Shown here: one piece after another, positions 1 to 8,136 of the stretch
How the letters are laid out: the number at the start of each line of letters is the position of its first letter
Position numbering within the stretch: the first letter of the stretch is position 1
Assembly: GCF_030409225.1 (NCBI RefSeq)
Contig: NZ_JAUFPK010000005.1
Span: 461,513-525,512, forward strand
Source of the DNA: Aquisalimonas lutea
GTDB lineage: Bacteria; Pseudomonadota; Gammaproteobacteria; Nitrococcales; Aquisalimonadaceae
Direction of reading: 5' to 3'
DNA length: 64,000 nt
The notes under the pieces: model-generated
Seen by the model: only the letters and a program-made list of their open reading frames with translations
Told to the model about the DNA's origin: nothing
Databases searched by the model: none
Program-made: the position numbers and the translations under genes

Positions 1-804
1 ATCGAGGAGCGCACGCGCCAGGCTGCGGAGGGCAAGGCGCGCGTGGATTCCGCCCGGGAGCAGGTGGACGCGGTCATCCGCGAGCGCGTCGGCGGCCGGC
101 AGCTGCCGGAATGCGCTCATCGCCTGCTGCACGAGGGCTGGTCCCAGGTGCTGTTCATCACCCTGCTGCGTGAGGGCGACGACAGCGAGGCCTGGCGCAA
201 GAAGCTGGACGTGGTGGACCGGCTGGTGTGGAGTCTCGACCCGAAGCCGGATCACGCCGCCCGCAAGCAGCTGGTCAGCGAGATCCCGCCGCTGCTGCAC
301 GACCTGCGGGCGGACCTGAACGCGGTCATGTTCAACCCGGTGGAGATGACCAAGCTGTTCAAGGCCCTGGAGCAGGAGCACATCCGGGCGCTGTCCCGCA
401 AGCAGGACGAGCCGGCCCCGGAGGAACCGGTCTCCGTCCAGCCGGAAGCCGGCGAGCCGGCGCCGGACCCGGACGCGGATGCCCCGGAACTGCCGGTGGC
501 GGGCGGCGAGGACGAGCTCCAGGCCTACCGCGATCGCCTGGACCAGGCGGAGATCGGCACCTGGTTCGAGTTCCGCCAGGACAGCGGCAAGCACCTGCGC
601 GCCCGGCTGTCGGCCCGGCTGAACGGCGGCGACCGGCTGATCTTCGTCAACCGCGCGGGCTTCAAGCTCGCCGATCGGCGCCGGGACGAGCTCGCCGACG
701 CCCTGCGCCGCGAGACGGTGCTGATGCTCGACGACACCATGCTGTTCGACAAGGCCCTGGAGAGCGTGGTGGCCAACCTGCGCTCCATGCGCGACGCCCG
801 GTAG
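1..804 (+). CDS. DUF1631 family protein, C-terminal part (5' end outside window)
   Basis: The reading frame is open from the first base, so this is the last 267 residues of a longer protein. It resembles the C-terminal region of DUF1631 proteins, large cytosolic proteins of Gammaproteobacteria whose biochemical role is not established. A helical segment (about residues 15-125) is followed by an acidic, proline-rich linker (about 130-175). The last 80 residues (GTWFEFRQDSGKHLRARL, later FVNRAGFKLADRR) look to me like a PilZ-type beta-barrel, which would suggest cyclic-di-GMP input; that is inference. Stop TAG at 802-804, then a strong hairpin shared with the convergent gene. Confidence 0.75.
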   Translation: MEERTRQAAEGKARVDSAREQVDAVIRERVGGRQLPECAHRLLHEGWSQVLFITLLREGDDSEAWRKKLDVVDRLVWSLDPKPDHAARKQLVSEIPPLLHDLRADLNAVMFNPVEMTKLFKALEQEHIRALSRKQDEPAPEEPVSVQPEAGEPAPDPDADAPELPVAGGEDELQAYRDRLDQAEIGTWFEFRQDSGKHLRARLSARLNGGDRLIFVNRAGFKLADRRRDELADALRRETVLMLDDTMLFDKALESVVANLRSMRDAR

Positions 805-811
805 CACCGGA

Positions 812-842
812 TGCCGTTGCCGCGGTCACCGCGGCAACGGCA
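812..842. terminator. Bidirectional hairpin between convergent genes
   Basis: TGCCGTTGCCGCGG (812-825) and its perfect reverse complement (829-842) flank a 3-nt loop. It lies 8 nt after the stop of the DUF1631 gene and 8 nt after the stop of the convergent acetoacetyl-CoA synthetase gene. There is no clear T-tract, so it may act as an RNA-end stabiliser more than as a classical terminator. Confidence 0.6.
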
Positions 843-849
843 CCGCGGG

Positions 850-2823
850 TTACTGCAGCTCCCGCCCGAACCGGATGTAGTCGTCCAGGGTATACGGGTT
901 GGCGCAGGCGTCCCGGCTGACCGCCTTCTCCTCGGGCTCGCCCAGCAGCAGCTTCTTCACGGGCACTTCCATCTTCTTGCCGCTGAGCGTACGCGGGATG
1001 CCGTCCACGGCGATGATGGCGTCCGGCACATGGCGCGGCGACAGGTCCCTGCGCACCTTGTCCCGGATCTGCCGGTCCAGGACCTCGTCCAGCTCCACTC
1101 CCTCGGCCAGGACGACGAACAGCGGCATGTAGAGCTGCCCGCCGCCGCGCTCGATGTTCACCACCAGGCTGTCCTCGACGGCGTCGAGGTCCTCCACCAC
1201 CCGGTAGATCTCGGCGGTGCCCATGCGCACGCCGTAGCGGTTCAGGGTGGAGTCGGAGCGGCCGTAGATGATGCAGCTGCCCCGGGAGGTGATCTTGATG
1301 AAGTCGCCGTGGCGCCACACGCCCGGGAACATGTCGAAGTAGCTCTCGCGGTAGCGGCGGCCGTCGGTATCGCCCCAGAAGTACAGCGGCATGGACGGCA
1401 TGGGCCGGGTGATGACCATCTCGCCGACTTCGTCGATGAGCGGGTTGCCCTGGTCGTCCCAGCTTTCCACGCTGGCGCCCAGCAGCCGGGCCTGGAGCTC
1501 CCCGGCGCGTACCGGCAGGGTCGGGACCCCGCCCACGAACCCGGCGCAAATGTCCGTGCCGCCGCTGCTGGAGGCCAGGTGCACGTCCGGGTGCACGTGC
1601 TCGTAGACCCACTGGAACCCCTCCGGCGGCAGCGGCGAGCCGGTGGCGCCGATGCCGCGGATGTGGCCCAGCTCATAATGCGCCCCGGGGCGCCGGCCCG
1701 CCTTCATGCAGCTGGTGAGGAATGCGGCGCTGATGCCCATCTGGTTGATGCGCGCCTCCTCGCACAGCCGCCACAGCCGGTCCATGTCCGGGTAGCCGGG
1801 ATTGCCGTCGTAGAGCACCAGGGTGGCGCCGTTCAACAGCATGCCGGTGAGCGCATTCCACATCATCCAGCCGGTGGTGGTGAACCAGAAGCAGCGATCC
1901 CCCGGCGAGACGTCGCTGTGCAGGTGGCCGGTCACCGTGTGCTGCACGGTGATGCCGCCGTGGCCGTGAACGATGGCCTTGGGCATGCCGGTGGTGCCGG
2001 AGGAGTAGAGCACCCACAGCGGGTGGTCGAACGCCACCTGCTCGAAGTGCAGCTCCGCGCCGCGTCCGCGTTCAAGGAAGGCCTCCCAGGTCTCGGCCCG
2101 CTGCAGCCGCTCCGGGTCCGCCGCGGCGTCCAGGTAGGGCAGCAGCACCGTGTGCTCCACGCTGGGTAGCCTCTCCTGCAGGTGCCGGACGACCTCCATG
2201 CGGTCGAAGGCCTTGCCGTTGTAGCGGTAGCCGTCCACGGCCAGCAGTACCTTCGGCTCGATCTGCGAGAAGCGGTCCACCACGCTGGGCGTGCCGAAAT
2301 CCGGCGAGCACGACGACCAGATGGCACCCAGGCTGGCGGTGGCCAGCACGGCGATGATGGTCTCCGGGATGTTGGGCATGTAGGCGACCACCCGGTCGCC
2401 CGGCCCGACGCCGAGCTGCCGCAGGCCTTCCGCGGCGGCGGCCACCTGGTCCTGCAGCTCGGCCCAAGTGACGGTGCCCAGCTCCTCGCGGACCTCGGAG
2501 CAATGCAGCAGTGCCGGCTTGTCGCCGTCGGCGTGGCGCAGGGCATGCTCGGCCCAGTTGAGCCGGCTGCCGGTGAACCACTGCGCCGCCGGCATCGCCC
2601 GGCTGGTGAGCACCTGCTGGTAGGGCGTGGCGCGGAAGTCGAAATACTCCCAGCACGCCGCCCAGAAGTCCTCCAGGTGCTCGGTGGACCACCGCCAGAG
2701 GTCGTGGTAATCCGTGAACGTCAGGCCGCGGGTTTCCTGCAGCCAGCGCATGAAGCGGGTGATGTTCGCCTCGTCGACGCGCTCGGCTGACGGCTCCCAG
2801 AGCAGGGTGCCTTCTTCGATCAT
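850..2823 (-). CDS. aacS: Acetoacetyl-CoA synthetase
   Basis: A 657-residue AMP-forming acyl-CoA ligase that activates acetoacetate to acetoacetyl-CoA, fitting PHB or ketone-body metabolism (a PHA synthase is at 54.7 kb). The adenylate-forming core P-loop is YSSGTTGMPKAIVHGHGG, and the C-terminal A10 motif SGKKMEVPVKK carries the adenylation lysine. Length and the N-terminal region (LLWEPSAERVDEANITRFMRWL) match acetoacetyl-CoA synthetases better than acetyl-CoA synthetases. The ATG at 2823 was chosen over an upstream ATG at 2874 because GAGGCGAG sits a few bases before it. It is monocistronic, with a foldback repeat between it and the next upstream gene. Confidence 0.9.
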   Translation of the reverse strand: MIEEGTLLWEPSAERVDEANITRFMRWLQETRGLTFTDYHDLWRWSTEHLEDFWAACWEYFDFRATPYQQVLTSRAMPAAQWFTGSRLNWAEHALRHADGDKPALLHCSEVREELGTVTWAELQDQVAAAAEGLRQLGVGPGDRVVAYMPNIPETIIAVLATASLGAIWSSCSPDFGTPSVVDRFSQIEPKVLLAVDGYRYNGKAFDRMEVVRHLQERLPSVEHTVLLPYLDAAADPERLQRAETWEAFLERGRGAELHFEQVAFDHPLWVLYSSGTTGMPKAIVHGHGGITVQHTVTGHLHSDVSPGDRCFWFTTTGWMMWNALTGMLLNGATLVLYDGNPGYPDMDRLWRLCEEARINQMGISAAFLTSCMKAGRRPGAHYELGHIRGIGATGSPLPPEGFQWVYEHVHPDVHLASSSGGTDICAGFVGGVPTLPVRAGELQARLLGASVESWDDQGNPLIDEVGEMVITRPMPSMPLYFWGDTDGRRYRESYFDMFPGVWRHGDFIKITSRGSCIIYGRSDSTLNRYGVRMGTAEIYRVVEDLDAVEDSLVVNIERGGGQLYMPLFVVLAEGVELDEVLDRQIRDKVRRDLSPRHVPDAIIAVDGIPRTLSGKKMEVPVKKLLLGEPEEKAVSRDACANPYTLDDYIRFGRELQ

Positions 2824-2902
2824 GATCTCGCCTCGCTTATGTTCGGCGTATGCCCCACCGTGAAGCACGGGCATACGGGTCGATTGTCGGTTTCAGCTCG
2901 GG

Positions 2903-3130
2903 GTCGCCGTGGGAAGGGGGCGCTCCGGGTTGGGCTCCGGAGCTCCGCTTACGGCCCCTGCTTCGATTGAAGCAGGGACCTACCCTCCGCTCCGGCCTGG
3001 CCGGCTGACAGCACATCCCTGTGCTGACAGCCGGTGGCGGCATCCCTGCCGCCACCCTTCGGGCCGGATGGCCTGCGCTCCGGCGCTGCGCAAAGTCGCC
3101 CAACCCGGAGCGCCCCCTTCCCACGGCGAC
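2903..3130. repeat. Foldback element copy A (variable arms, conserved multi-hairpin core)
   Basis: Fills most of the 371-base gap between aacS and the hydroxyacid oxidase gene. The outer arms 2903-2935 and 3098-3130 are perfect 33-bp reverse complements. The core 2936-3097 holds a hairpin CCCTGCTTC/GAAGCAGGG (2956-2964 with 2969-2977), a 15-bp hairpin with one A-A mismatch and loop TCCC (3001-3034), and a perfect 10-bp hairpin GGTGGCGGCA/TGCCGCCACC, also with loop TCCC (3033-3056). CGCTCCGG recurs several times. The core is almost identical to that of the copy at 12206-12445, whereas the arms differ. I see no coding potential; open frames through it are by-products of the palindromes. Confidence 0.9.
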
Positions 3131-3194
3131 GGGCAGCGTTCCGGATATACAACGACCCCTCGTTTCGGGTTTGCCTTGCCGCTGTAGCGACCAT

Positions 3195-4349
3195 CTATTC
3201 CACCAGCAGATTCCGGTCCACGTCGGCGAACCGGGCCTTGCCGGAAAGGGCCATGGTCAGGTCCGTGTCGGCCAGGAGCCGGCGAATGACCTCGCGGACG
3301 CCTTCCTCGCCATCCAGGGCCAGGCCCCAGATGTAGGGCCGGCCCAGGAGCACGGCATCCGCGCCCAGGGCCCTCGCCTTGAGCACGTCGGCGCCGTTGC
3401 GGATGCCGCTGTCGAACAGCACCGGGACGCGGCCGTCGACCATGGTGGCCACGTCCGGCAGGGCATCCAGGGCGGCGATGCTGCCGTCCACCTGGCGGCC
3501 GCCGTGGTTGGAGACGATGATGCCGTCGACGCCGTGCTCCAGCGCCAGCCGGGCGTCGTCCGGATGCAGGATGCCCTTGACCAGGATGGGCAGATTGGTG
3601 GCCGCGCGCAGCGCGGCGAGATCCTTCCAGGTCTTGGACGGGTCCGCGAACTCCTCGGCCCAGCGGCGGATGGCCGGCCACATGTCCTCCTCGGGCGGGC
3701 GCGCCAGGCCGTCGCGGAACCACGGGTCGGACGTGTAGTTGGCCAGGCCCTGGCCGTTGAGAAACGGCAGGAACGCGTTCTGCAGGTCGCGTGCGCGCCA
3801 GGCCATCATCTTGGTATCCAGGGTGACCACGATGGCCTCGTAGCCGGCCTTCTCGGCCCGCTGAACCAGGCTCTCCGCCAGCTCCGGGCTGCGGGGCCAA
3901 TACAGCTGGAACCAGCGCGGGCCGTTGCCCATGGCCTGGGCGACGTCCTCCAGGCTGTGGGACGAGACCGTGGACAGGATGGCGGGCACGCCCAGGGAAG
4001 CCGCGGCGCGCGCCGCGGCGAGCTCCGCCTCGGGGCGGATGATGCTCTGCACGCCGATGGGCGCGAGCAGCAGGGGGGAGGGCAGGGTGCGCTCGAACAG
4101 GGTCACGGACAGGTCCCGCTCGGAGACGTCCGTGAGCATCCGCGGGTGGATGCGGAACCGATCGAACGCCGCCCGGTTCGCGTCCATGGTGACCTCGCCG
4201 GCGCCGCCCGCCACGTACCAGTAGGACTCCTTCGACAGCACCTCGCGGGCGGCCTGCTCGAGATCCTCCGTGCGCAGGGGCATCCGTGGCCGCAGCCCCT
4301 TGAGGCCGGCCTGATAGATCTGCAGCTGATGGTCGCCGTAGTGGGGCAT
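3195..4349 (-). CDS. FMN-dependent alpha-hydroxy-acid oxidase/dehydrogenase (lactate-type)
   Basis: A 384-residue TIM-barrel flavoprotein of the glycolate oxidase / L-lactate dehydrogenase / lactate 2-monooxygenase family, oxidising a 2-hydroxy acid to the 2-oxo acid. The signature SNHGGRQVDG carries the catalytic His and substrate-binding Arg; LVKGILHPDDA holds the FMN-contacting Lys, and VPVLFDSGIRNGADVLKA with ALGADAVLLGRPY forms the phosphate-binding end. There is no signal peptide, so it is cytosolic or membrane-associated. The start at 4349 has GGAGGA about nine bases upstream; an ATG at 4394 lacks such a site. A MarR regulator is divergent across a 128-bp gap and may control this gene. 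The exact substrate cannot be read from the sequence. Confidence 0.85.
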   Translation of the reverse strand: MPHYGDHQLQIYQAGLKGLRPRMPLRTEDLEQAAREVLSKESYWYVAGGAGEVTMDANRAAFDRFRIHPRMLTDVSERDLSVTLFERTLPSPLLLAPIGVQSIIRPEAELAAARAAASLGVPAILSTVSSHSLEDVAQAMGNGPRWFQLYWPRSPELAESLVQRAEKAGYEAIVVTLDTKMMAWRARDLQNAFLPFLNGQGLANYTSDPWFRDGLARPPEEDMWPAIRRWAEEFADPSKTWKDLAALRAATNLPILVKGILHPDDARLALEHGVDGIIVSNHGGRQVDGSIAALDALPDVATMVDGRVPVLFDSGIRNGADVLKARALGADAVLLGRPYIWGLALDGEEGVREVIRRLLADTDLTMALSGKARFADVDRNLLVE

Positions 4350-4448
4350 GGCGGTGGCTCCTCCCGAGGATGATTTGTCGTTGTCCCGATGCAAAAGTAC
4401 ACCAAGCCTACCGCACCGGTCCTGCCGCGAAAATGGAACGGTGTTTTA

Positions 4449-4475
4449 TTCGTAGGCTATCTATTAAGATACGAA
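4449..4475. promoter_or_regulatory. Inverted repeat, likely MarR operator
   Basis: TTCGTA (4449-4454) and TACGAA (4470-4475) form a perfect inverted repeat in an unusually AT-rich stretch, with a second small palindrome (ATCT/AGAT) inside. It ends two bases before the ATG of the MarR gene and lies in the promoter region shared with the hydroxyacid oxidase. The arrangement suggests autoregulation plus control of the divergent gene; this is inference. Confidence 0.55.
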
Positions 4476-4477
4476 CC

Positions 4478-4942
4478 ATGTCATCCCGAGCCAGCAACGC
4501 CGTGGACAACTTCAGTGATCCGAGCCGTTTCGGCGCCGCCCTGGCGGAGACGGCCCGGGTGTGGCGCATGCGGCTGGATCAGCGGCTGCGGCCGCTGGGG
4601 CTGAGCCAGGCCAAGTGGCGGGCGCTGCTGAACCTCGCCCGGGACGGCGAGGGCATGACCCAGAAGGCGCTGGCGGAGCGGCTGGGTATCGAGGGGCCGT
4701 CGCTGGTGGGCCTGCTGGATCGCCTGGCGGCCGACGGCTGGATCGAGCGCCTGGTGTGCCCGCGGGATCGCCGCGTGCGCCGGATCTATCTCACCGCGAA
4801 GGCCCGCTCCACGCTGGAGGAGATCGAGGCCGTGGCGACGCAGCTGCGCCGCGAGCTCTTCGGCGACATCCCCGAGGAGGAGCTGCGCCGCTGCCAGGAT
4901 GTGCTGCGCCGCATCCGCGACAAGGCGGAAACACTGGAATGA
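4478..4942 (+). CDS. MarR family transcriptional regulator
   Basis: A 154-residue winged-helix regulator. The central region GMTQKALAERLGIEGPSLVG is the helix-turn-helix, followed by a wing with DRRVRRIYLT typical of MarR proteins, between N- and C-terminal dimerisation helices. The start at 4478 (MSSRASNAV) was chosen because the upstream frame runs through the operator-like AT-rich promoter region. The downstream EmrB-type exporter and stress-protein gene are on the same strand 72 bp later, the usual layout of a MarR-controlled efflux pair. The ligand is unknown. Confidence 0.85.
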   Translation: MSSRASNAVDNFSDPSRFGAALAETARVWRMRLDQRLRPLGLSQAKWRALLNLARDGEGMTQKALAERLGIEGPSLVGLLDRLAADGWIERLVCPRDRRVRRIYLTAKARSTLEEIEAVATQLRRELFGDIPEEELRRCQDVLRRIRDKAETLE

Positions 4943-5014
4943 GCCGGGATCGCGCATGGCTGCCCGTGCGCCGCGCCCCCGCACGCGCCCGGGCATGACC
5001 GGTCGGGGTGCGCA

Positions 5015-6562
5015 GTGACGGCCGGGACGGAGGCGTTGTTCCAGCGCTACGGTGCGGCCTACAAGTGGCTCGCCACCGCCACGGTCATGCTCGGCACGCT
5101 GTCCATGACCCTGGCCACGACCATCGTCAATGTGGCCATCCCGGACATCATGGCCGATTTCGGCATCGCCCAGAGCCGGGCGCAGTGGCTGTCCACCGGC
5201 TTCCTGGCGGCGATGACGGCCTGCATGCTGCTGTCCGCCTGGGCGCTCAGCGCCTTGGGCATGCGGGCGGCCTACATCGGCGCCATGGTCGTGTTCATCC
5301 TCGCCGCGTTGGCCGGCGGCCTGAGTGTCAGCGCCGACATGGTCATCGTCTCCCGGGTGCTGCAGGGGGCCATGGCCGGGATCATCCAGCCCCTGGCCAT
5401 GACCGTGATCTTCCAGGTGTTCCCGCCGCGTCAGCGCGGCCTGGGCATGGGCATCTACGGCCTGGGGGTGATCCTGGGCCCGGCCGTGGGACCGGTGCTG
5501 GGCGGCGTCCTGGTGGACTGGTTCTCCTGGCGGGCGGTGTTCTTCCTGCCGCTGCCCACCTCGGTGCTGGGCATGGTCTTCGCCCTGCTGTTCACCGCCG
5601 GCCGCGACCGTGACGAGCCGCGCCCGGGCTTCGACTGGCTGGGGGTGGCCCTGCTGTGCGCGTCGCTGGTCTGCCTGCTCTGGGCGACGTCCAACGGCCA
5701 GCGACTGGGCTGGAGCAGCCCCTTGATCCTGGGTCTTCTGGCGGCTGCCCTGGTCGCGGCGGTCGCCTTTGTCCTGTGGCAGCTGCGCTGCCGCGAGCCG
5801 CTGCTCAACGTGCGCATTTTCGCCGTGCCCGGGTTCGCCGCGGGCTCGGCCGTGGGCTTCTGTTTCGGGGCGGCGCTGTTCGGCACCACCTACCTCATTC
5901 CGCTGTTCGTCCAGGATATCCAGGGGTTTACCGCCACCGAGGCGGGCCTGCTGCTCATGCCCGCCGGGCTGGTGATGGCGCTGAGCTTCCCGGTGGCCGG
6001 CTACCTCAGCGACCGTGTGCCCCCGGACGTCCCCATTGGCGCCGGCCTGGTCCTGATCGCGCTGTCGTGCTTCGTGCTGGGCTACGCCGACGCCACCACG
6101 GGCTTCTGGGTGATGGCGTTCTGGGTCATCGTGGGGCGGGTCGGCATGGGGCTGGGCCTGCCGTCCATCAACACGGGTTCCCTGCGGACCCTGGACTTCC
6201 GGCTAGTTTCCCAGGGCGCCGGGGCCGTGAATTTCTCCCGCCAGCTCGGGGGCGCCCTGGGGGTGAACGCATTGTCCGTGCTTCTGGACCGCCGAACGTG
6301 GTTCCATACGGAGGTGATGGCGCAGATGCGCACGGCGGATCATCCGGCTCACCGGGAGCTGTTGCGGCAGTTCCGGGAGCTGGCCGGGCGGCTCGGGGTC
6401 GAGCCCGGGCGCCTGGAGCCGGACGCGCTACGCTTTCTCGGTGACGTGGTGTACCGCCAGGCGTACACCCTCGGGTTCCAGGACAGCTTCCTGGCACTCG
6501 GCGTGGTGTTCCTGCTGGCGCTGTTCCCGGCCTGGCTTATGGGGAGGTTCGCAAGACAATGA
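5015..6562 (+). CDS. DHA2/EmrB-type major facilitator superfamily drug exporter
   Basis: A 515-residue inner-membrane proton-driven transporter with about 13-14 hydrophobic segments, the usual count for the DHA2 branch (EmrB/QacA). Family marks include LATTIVNVAIPDIMADFG in the first membrane segment, a loop-2/3-like segment, and GLGVILGPAVGPVLGG (motif C of drug antiporters). The start codon is GTG at 5015 with GGGG just upstream. The 3' end overlaps the ATG of the UspA gene by four bases (ATGA), so the two are translationally coupled. Substrate unknown; the MarR gene upstream suggests induction by a small aromatic or lipophilic compound. Confidence 0.88.
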   Translation: MTAGTEALFQRYGAAYKWLATATVMLGTLSMTLATTIVNVAIPDIMADFGIAQSRAQWLSTGFLAAMTACMLLSAWALSALGMRAAYIGAMVVFILAALAGGLSVSADMVIVSRVLQGAMAGIIQPLAMTVIFQVFPPRQRGLGMGIYGLGVILGPAVGPVLGGVLVDWFSWRAVFFLPLPTSVLGMVFALLFTAGRDRDEPRPGFDWLGVALLCASLVCLLWATSNGQRLGWSSPLILGLLAAALVAAVAFVLWQLRCREPLLNVRIFAVPGFAAGSAVGFCFGAALFGTTYLIPLFVQDIQGFTATEAGLLLMPAGLVMALSFPVAGYLSDRVPPDVPIGAGLVLIALSCFVLGYADATTGFWVMAFWVIVGRVGMGLGLPSINTGSLRTLDFRLVSQGAGAVNFSRQLGGALGVNALSVLLDRRTWFHTEVMAQMRTADHPAHRELLRQFRELAGRLGVEPGRLEPDALRFLGDVVYRQAYTLGFQDSFLALGVVFLLALFPAWLMGRFARQ

Positions 6563-7026
6563 CACTCTATCGGCGGATTCTGATGGCCTACGACGGTACC
6601 GAGCACGGGCGTCTGGCACTGGAGCAGGGCGCGGAGGTGGCGCGCACGAACGACGCCGAGGTGCACCTGCTGGCGGTTCTGCGCCTGCCGGCGTCCCTGG
6701 GGTTCATGCAGGAAGGCTACCCGCAGCAGTGGATCGACGAGCAGATGGAGGCGGTGCGCAAGACCCTGGACGAAGGGGTGAGCCGCCTGCGCGATGCGGG
6801 CCTGGAAGTGACCGGCTACCAGCGCGAGGGCGAGCCCGTGATCGAGATCAGCCACCTCGCGCGGGAGCTGGACGTGGACCTGGTGGTGGTGGGGCACACT
6901 CCCCGCGGCCGCCTGGCCCGCTGGTGGCACGGCTCGGTGGGCACCACGCTGCTGGACGAGCTGCGCTGCAGCATTCTCGTGGTGATGCCGCGGGAGGGCG
7001 AGCCCGGCGCGTCCCGGGACGCGTAG
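6559..7026 (+). CDS. Universal stress protein (UspA family)
   Basis: A 155-residue single-domain Usp fold. It starts with YRRILMAYDGTEHGRLAL, the beta-1/alpha-1 region with the ATP-contacting Asp. It ends with VVVGHTPRGRLARWWHGSVG, a variant of the G-2x-G-9x-G(S/T) ATP-binding motif that keeps the glycines and the terminal Gly-Ser. Its ATG overlaps the stop of the exporter, so it is probably co-regulated with efflux. The role is a cytosolic nucleotide-binding stress protein of undefined mechanism. Confidence 0.85.
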   Translation: MTLYRRILMAYDGTEHGRLALEQGAEVARTNDAEVHLLAVLRLPASLGFMQEGYPQQWIDEQMEAVRKTLDEGVSRLRDAGLEVTGYQREGEPVIEISHLARELDVDLVVVGHTPRGRLARWWHGSVGTTLLDELRCSILVVMPREGEPGASRDA

Positions 7027-7093
7027 CGGCGAGTCGACAGGCGCCGGCCGCTCGGTGCGGCCGGTGCACGGGTTTCAATGACGGAGGGACTCC

Positions 7094-8044
7094 ATGAGTG
7101 CAAACCCACGGGTTCTCGTTGTCGGGGCCGGGGCCATCGGCGCCTTCTACGGCGCCATCCTGCACCGCGGTGGTGCGCAGGTCGAGGTGGTCAGCCGCTC
7201 CGAGGCCGAGGAGATCAACGAGCGCGGCTTCCGCATCCACAGTCAGGATCTGGGCGATCTGTCGTTCCAGCCGGCCGTGGTGTATTCCCGTGTCGAGGAC
7301 ATCACCCAGCCGCCGGACTTCGTGCTGCTGAGCGTGAAAGTGCTGGACGACCTGGACCGGGCCGCGCTGATCCGCCCGGCCGTGGGGCCGGAGACCGCCA
7401 TCGTGCTGGTGGAGAACGGCGTCGACATCGAGCGCCCCATCAAGGAGGCCTTTCCCGGCAACCCGCTGGTGAGCGGGCTGGCGTTCGTGGCGGTGAGCCG
7501 CACCGGCCGGGCCCAGGCCGAGCACAAGGCTTACGGGCGCCTGGTCATCGGCGAGTATCCCGCCGGCACGGGGGCCGCCTGCGAGCGGTTCGCCGGCCTG
7601 CTGGAAGCGGGCGGGGTGAGCTGCCCGGTCTCCGACGACCTGGTGACCGAGCGCTGGCGCAAGGCGGTGTGGAATGCCGCCTTCAATCCGGTGTCCGTGC
7701 TCGCCGGCGGCGCCACCACGACCACCATGCTGGATGCCCCCGGCGGTGAGGCGTTCATGGTCACGCTCATGGACGAGGTCTGCGCCGTGGCCGCGGCCGC
7801 CGGGCACCCGCTGGACCCGGAGCTGCCGCGCAAGGCCATCCCCGGTACCCGCAAGATGCCGCCCTATCACAACAGCATGGCGCTGGACTTTCTCAACGGC
7901 CGGCCCATGGAGGTGGAGGCCATCCTGGGCAACGTCGTCCGCGCGGCCCGGGAGAACGGCGTGGCCGTGCCCCACCTCGACAGCGTGTACGCGGCCACCA
8001 AGATGGCGCAGCAGCGCATCGCCGTGGAGGGACCGGCCGCATAG
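7094..8044 (+). CDS. 2-dehydropantoate 2-reductase family protein (PanE/ApbA-like)
   Basis: A 316-residue NADPH-dependent ketopantoate reductase-type enzyme. The Rossmann motif GAGAIGAFYG is at residues 11-20. The helical C-terminal domain contains RWRKAVWNAAFNPVSVL, which carries the conserved Lys and Asn of the active site. Pantothenate synthesis would be the classical role, but paralogs with other 2-oxoacid substrates are common and no pan genes are nearby, so the assignment is at family level. A good site (GGAGGGA) precedes the ATG. A 26-bp perfect palindrome follows the stop. Confidence 0.82.
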   Translation: MSANPRVLVVGAGAIGAFYGAILHRGGAQVEVVSRSEAEEINERGFRIHSQDLGDLSFQPAVVYSRVEDITQPPDFVLLSVKVLDDLDRAALIRPAVGPETAIVLVENGVDIERPIKEAFPGNPLVSGLAFVAVSRTGRAQAEHKAYGRLVIGEYPAGTGAACERFAGLLEAGGVSCPVSDDLVTERWRKAVWNAAFNPVSVLAGGATTTTMLDAPGGEAFMVTLMDEVCAVAAAAGHPLDPELPRKAIPGTRKMPPYHNSMALDFLNGRPMEVEAILGNVVRAARENGVAVPHLDSVYAATKMAQQRIAVEGPAA

Positions 8045-8066
8045 CGCGCCCCGGACGAAGCGGCTC

Positions 8067-8092
8067 TAGGGTGGACCTCGAGGTCCACCCTA
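8067..8092. terminator. 26-bp perfect palindrome between convergent genes
   Basis: The half-site TAGGGTGGACCTC (8067-8079) is followed immediately by its exact reverse complement (8080-8092). It lies between the stop of the PanE-like gene and the stop of the convergent dctM gene. It could fold as a hairpin in either transcript. No T-tract is visible, so termination is plausible but unproven; a REP-type repeat is the alternative. Confidence 0.5.
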
Positions 8093-8136
8093 CGCGCGCA
8101 CCCACCCCCGCATCCGGTGCCGTTCCCGCCCTCGCA

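Noticed and set aside
2837..3194. Several short open frames through the foldback element (and similarly at 12153-12660)
   Set aside because: They translate the palindromic repeat in both directions and yield the same peptide start on both strands; no ribosome sites or family match.
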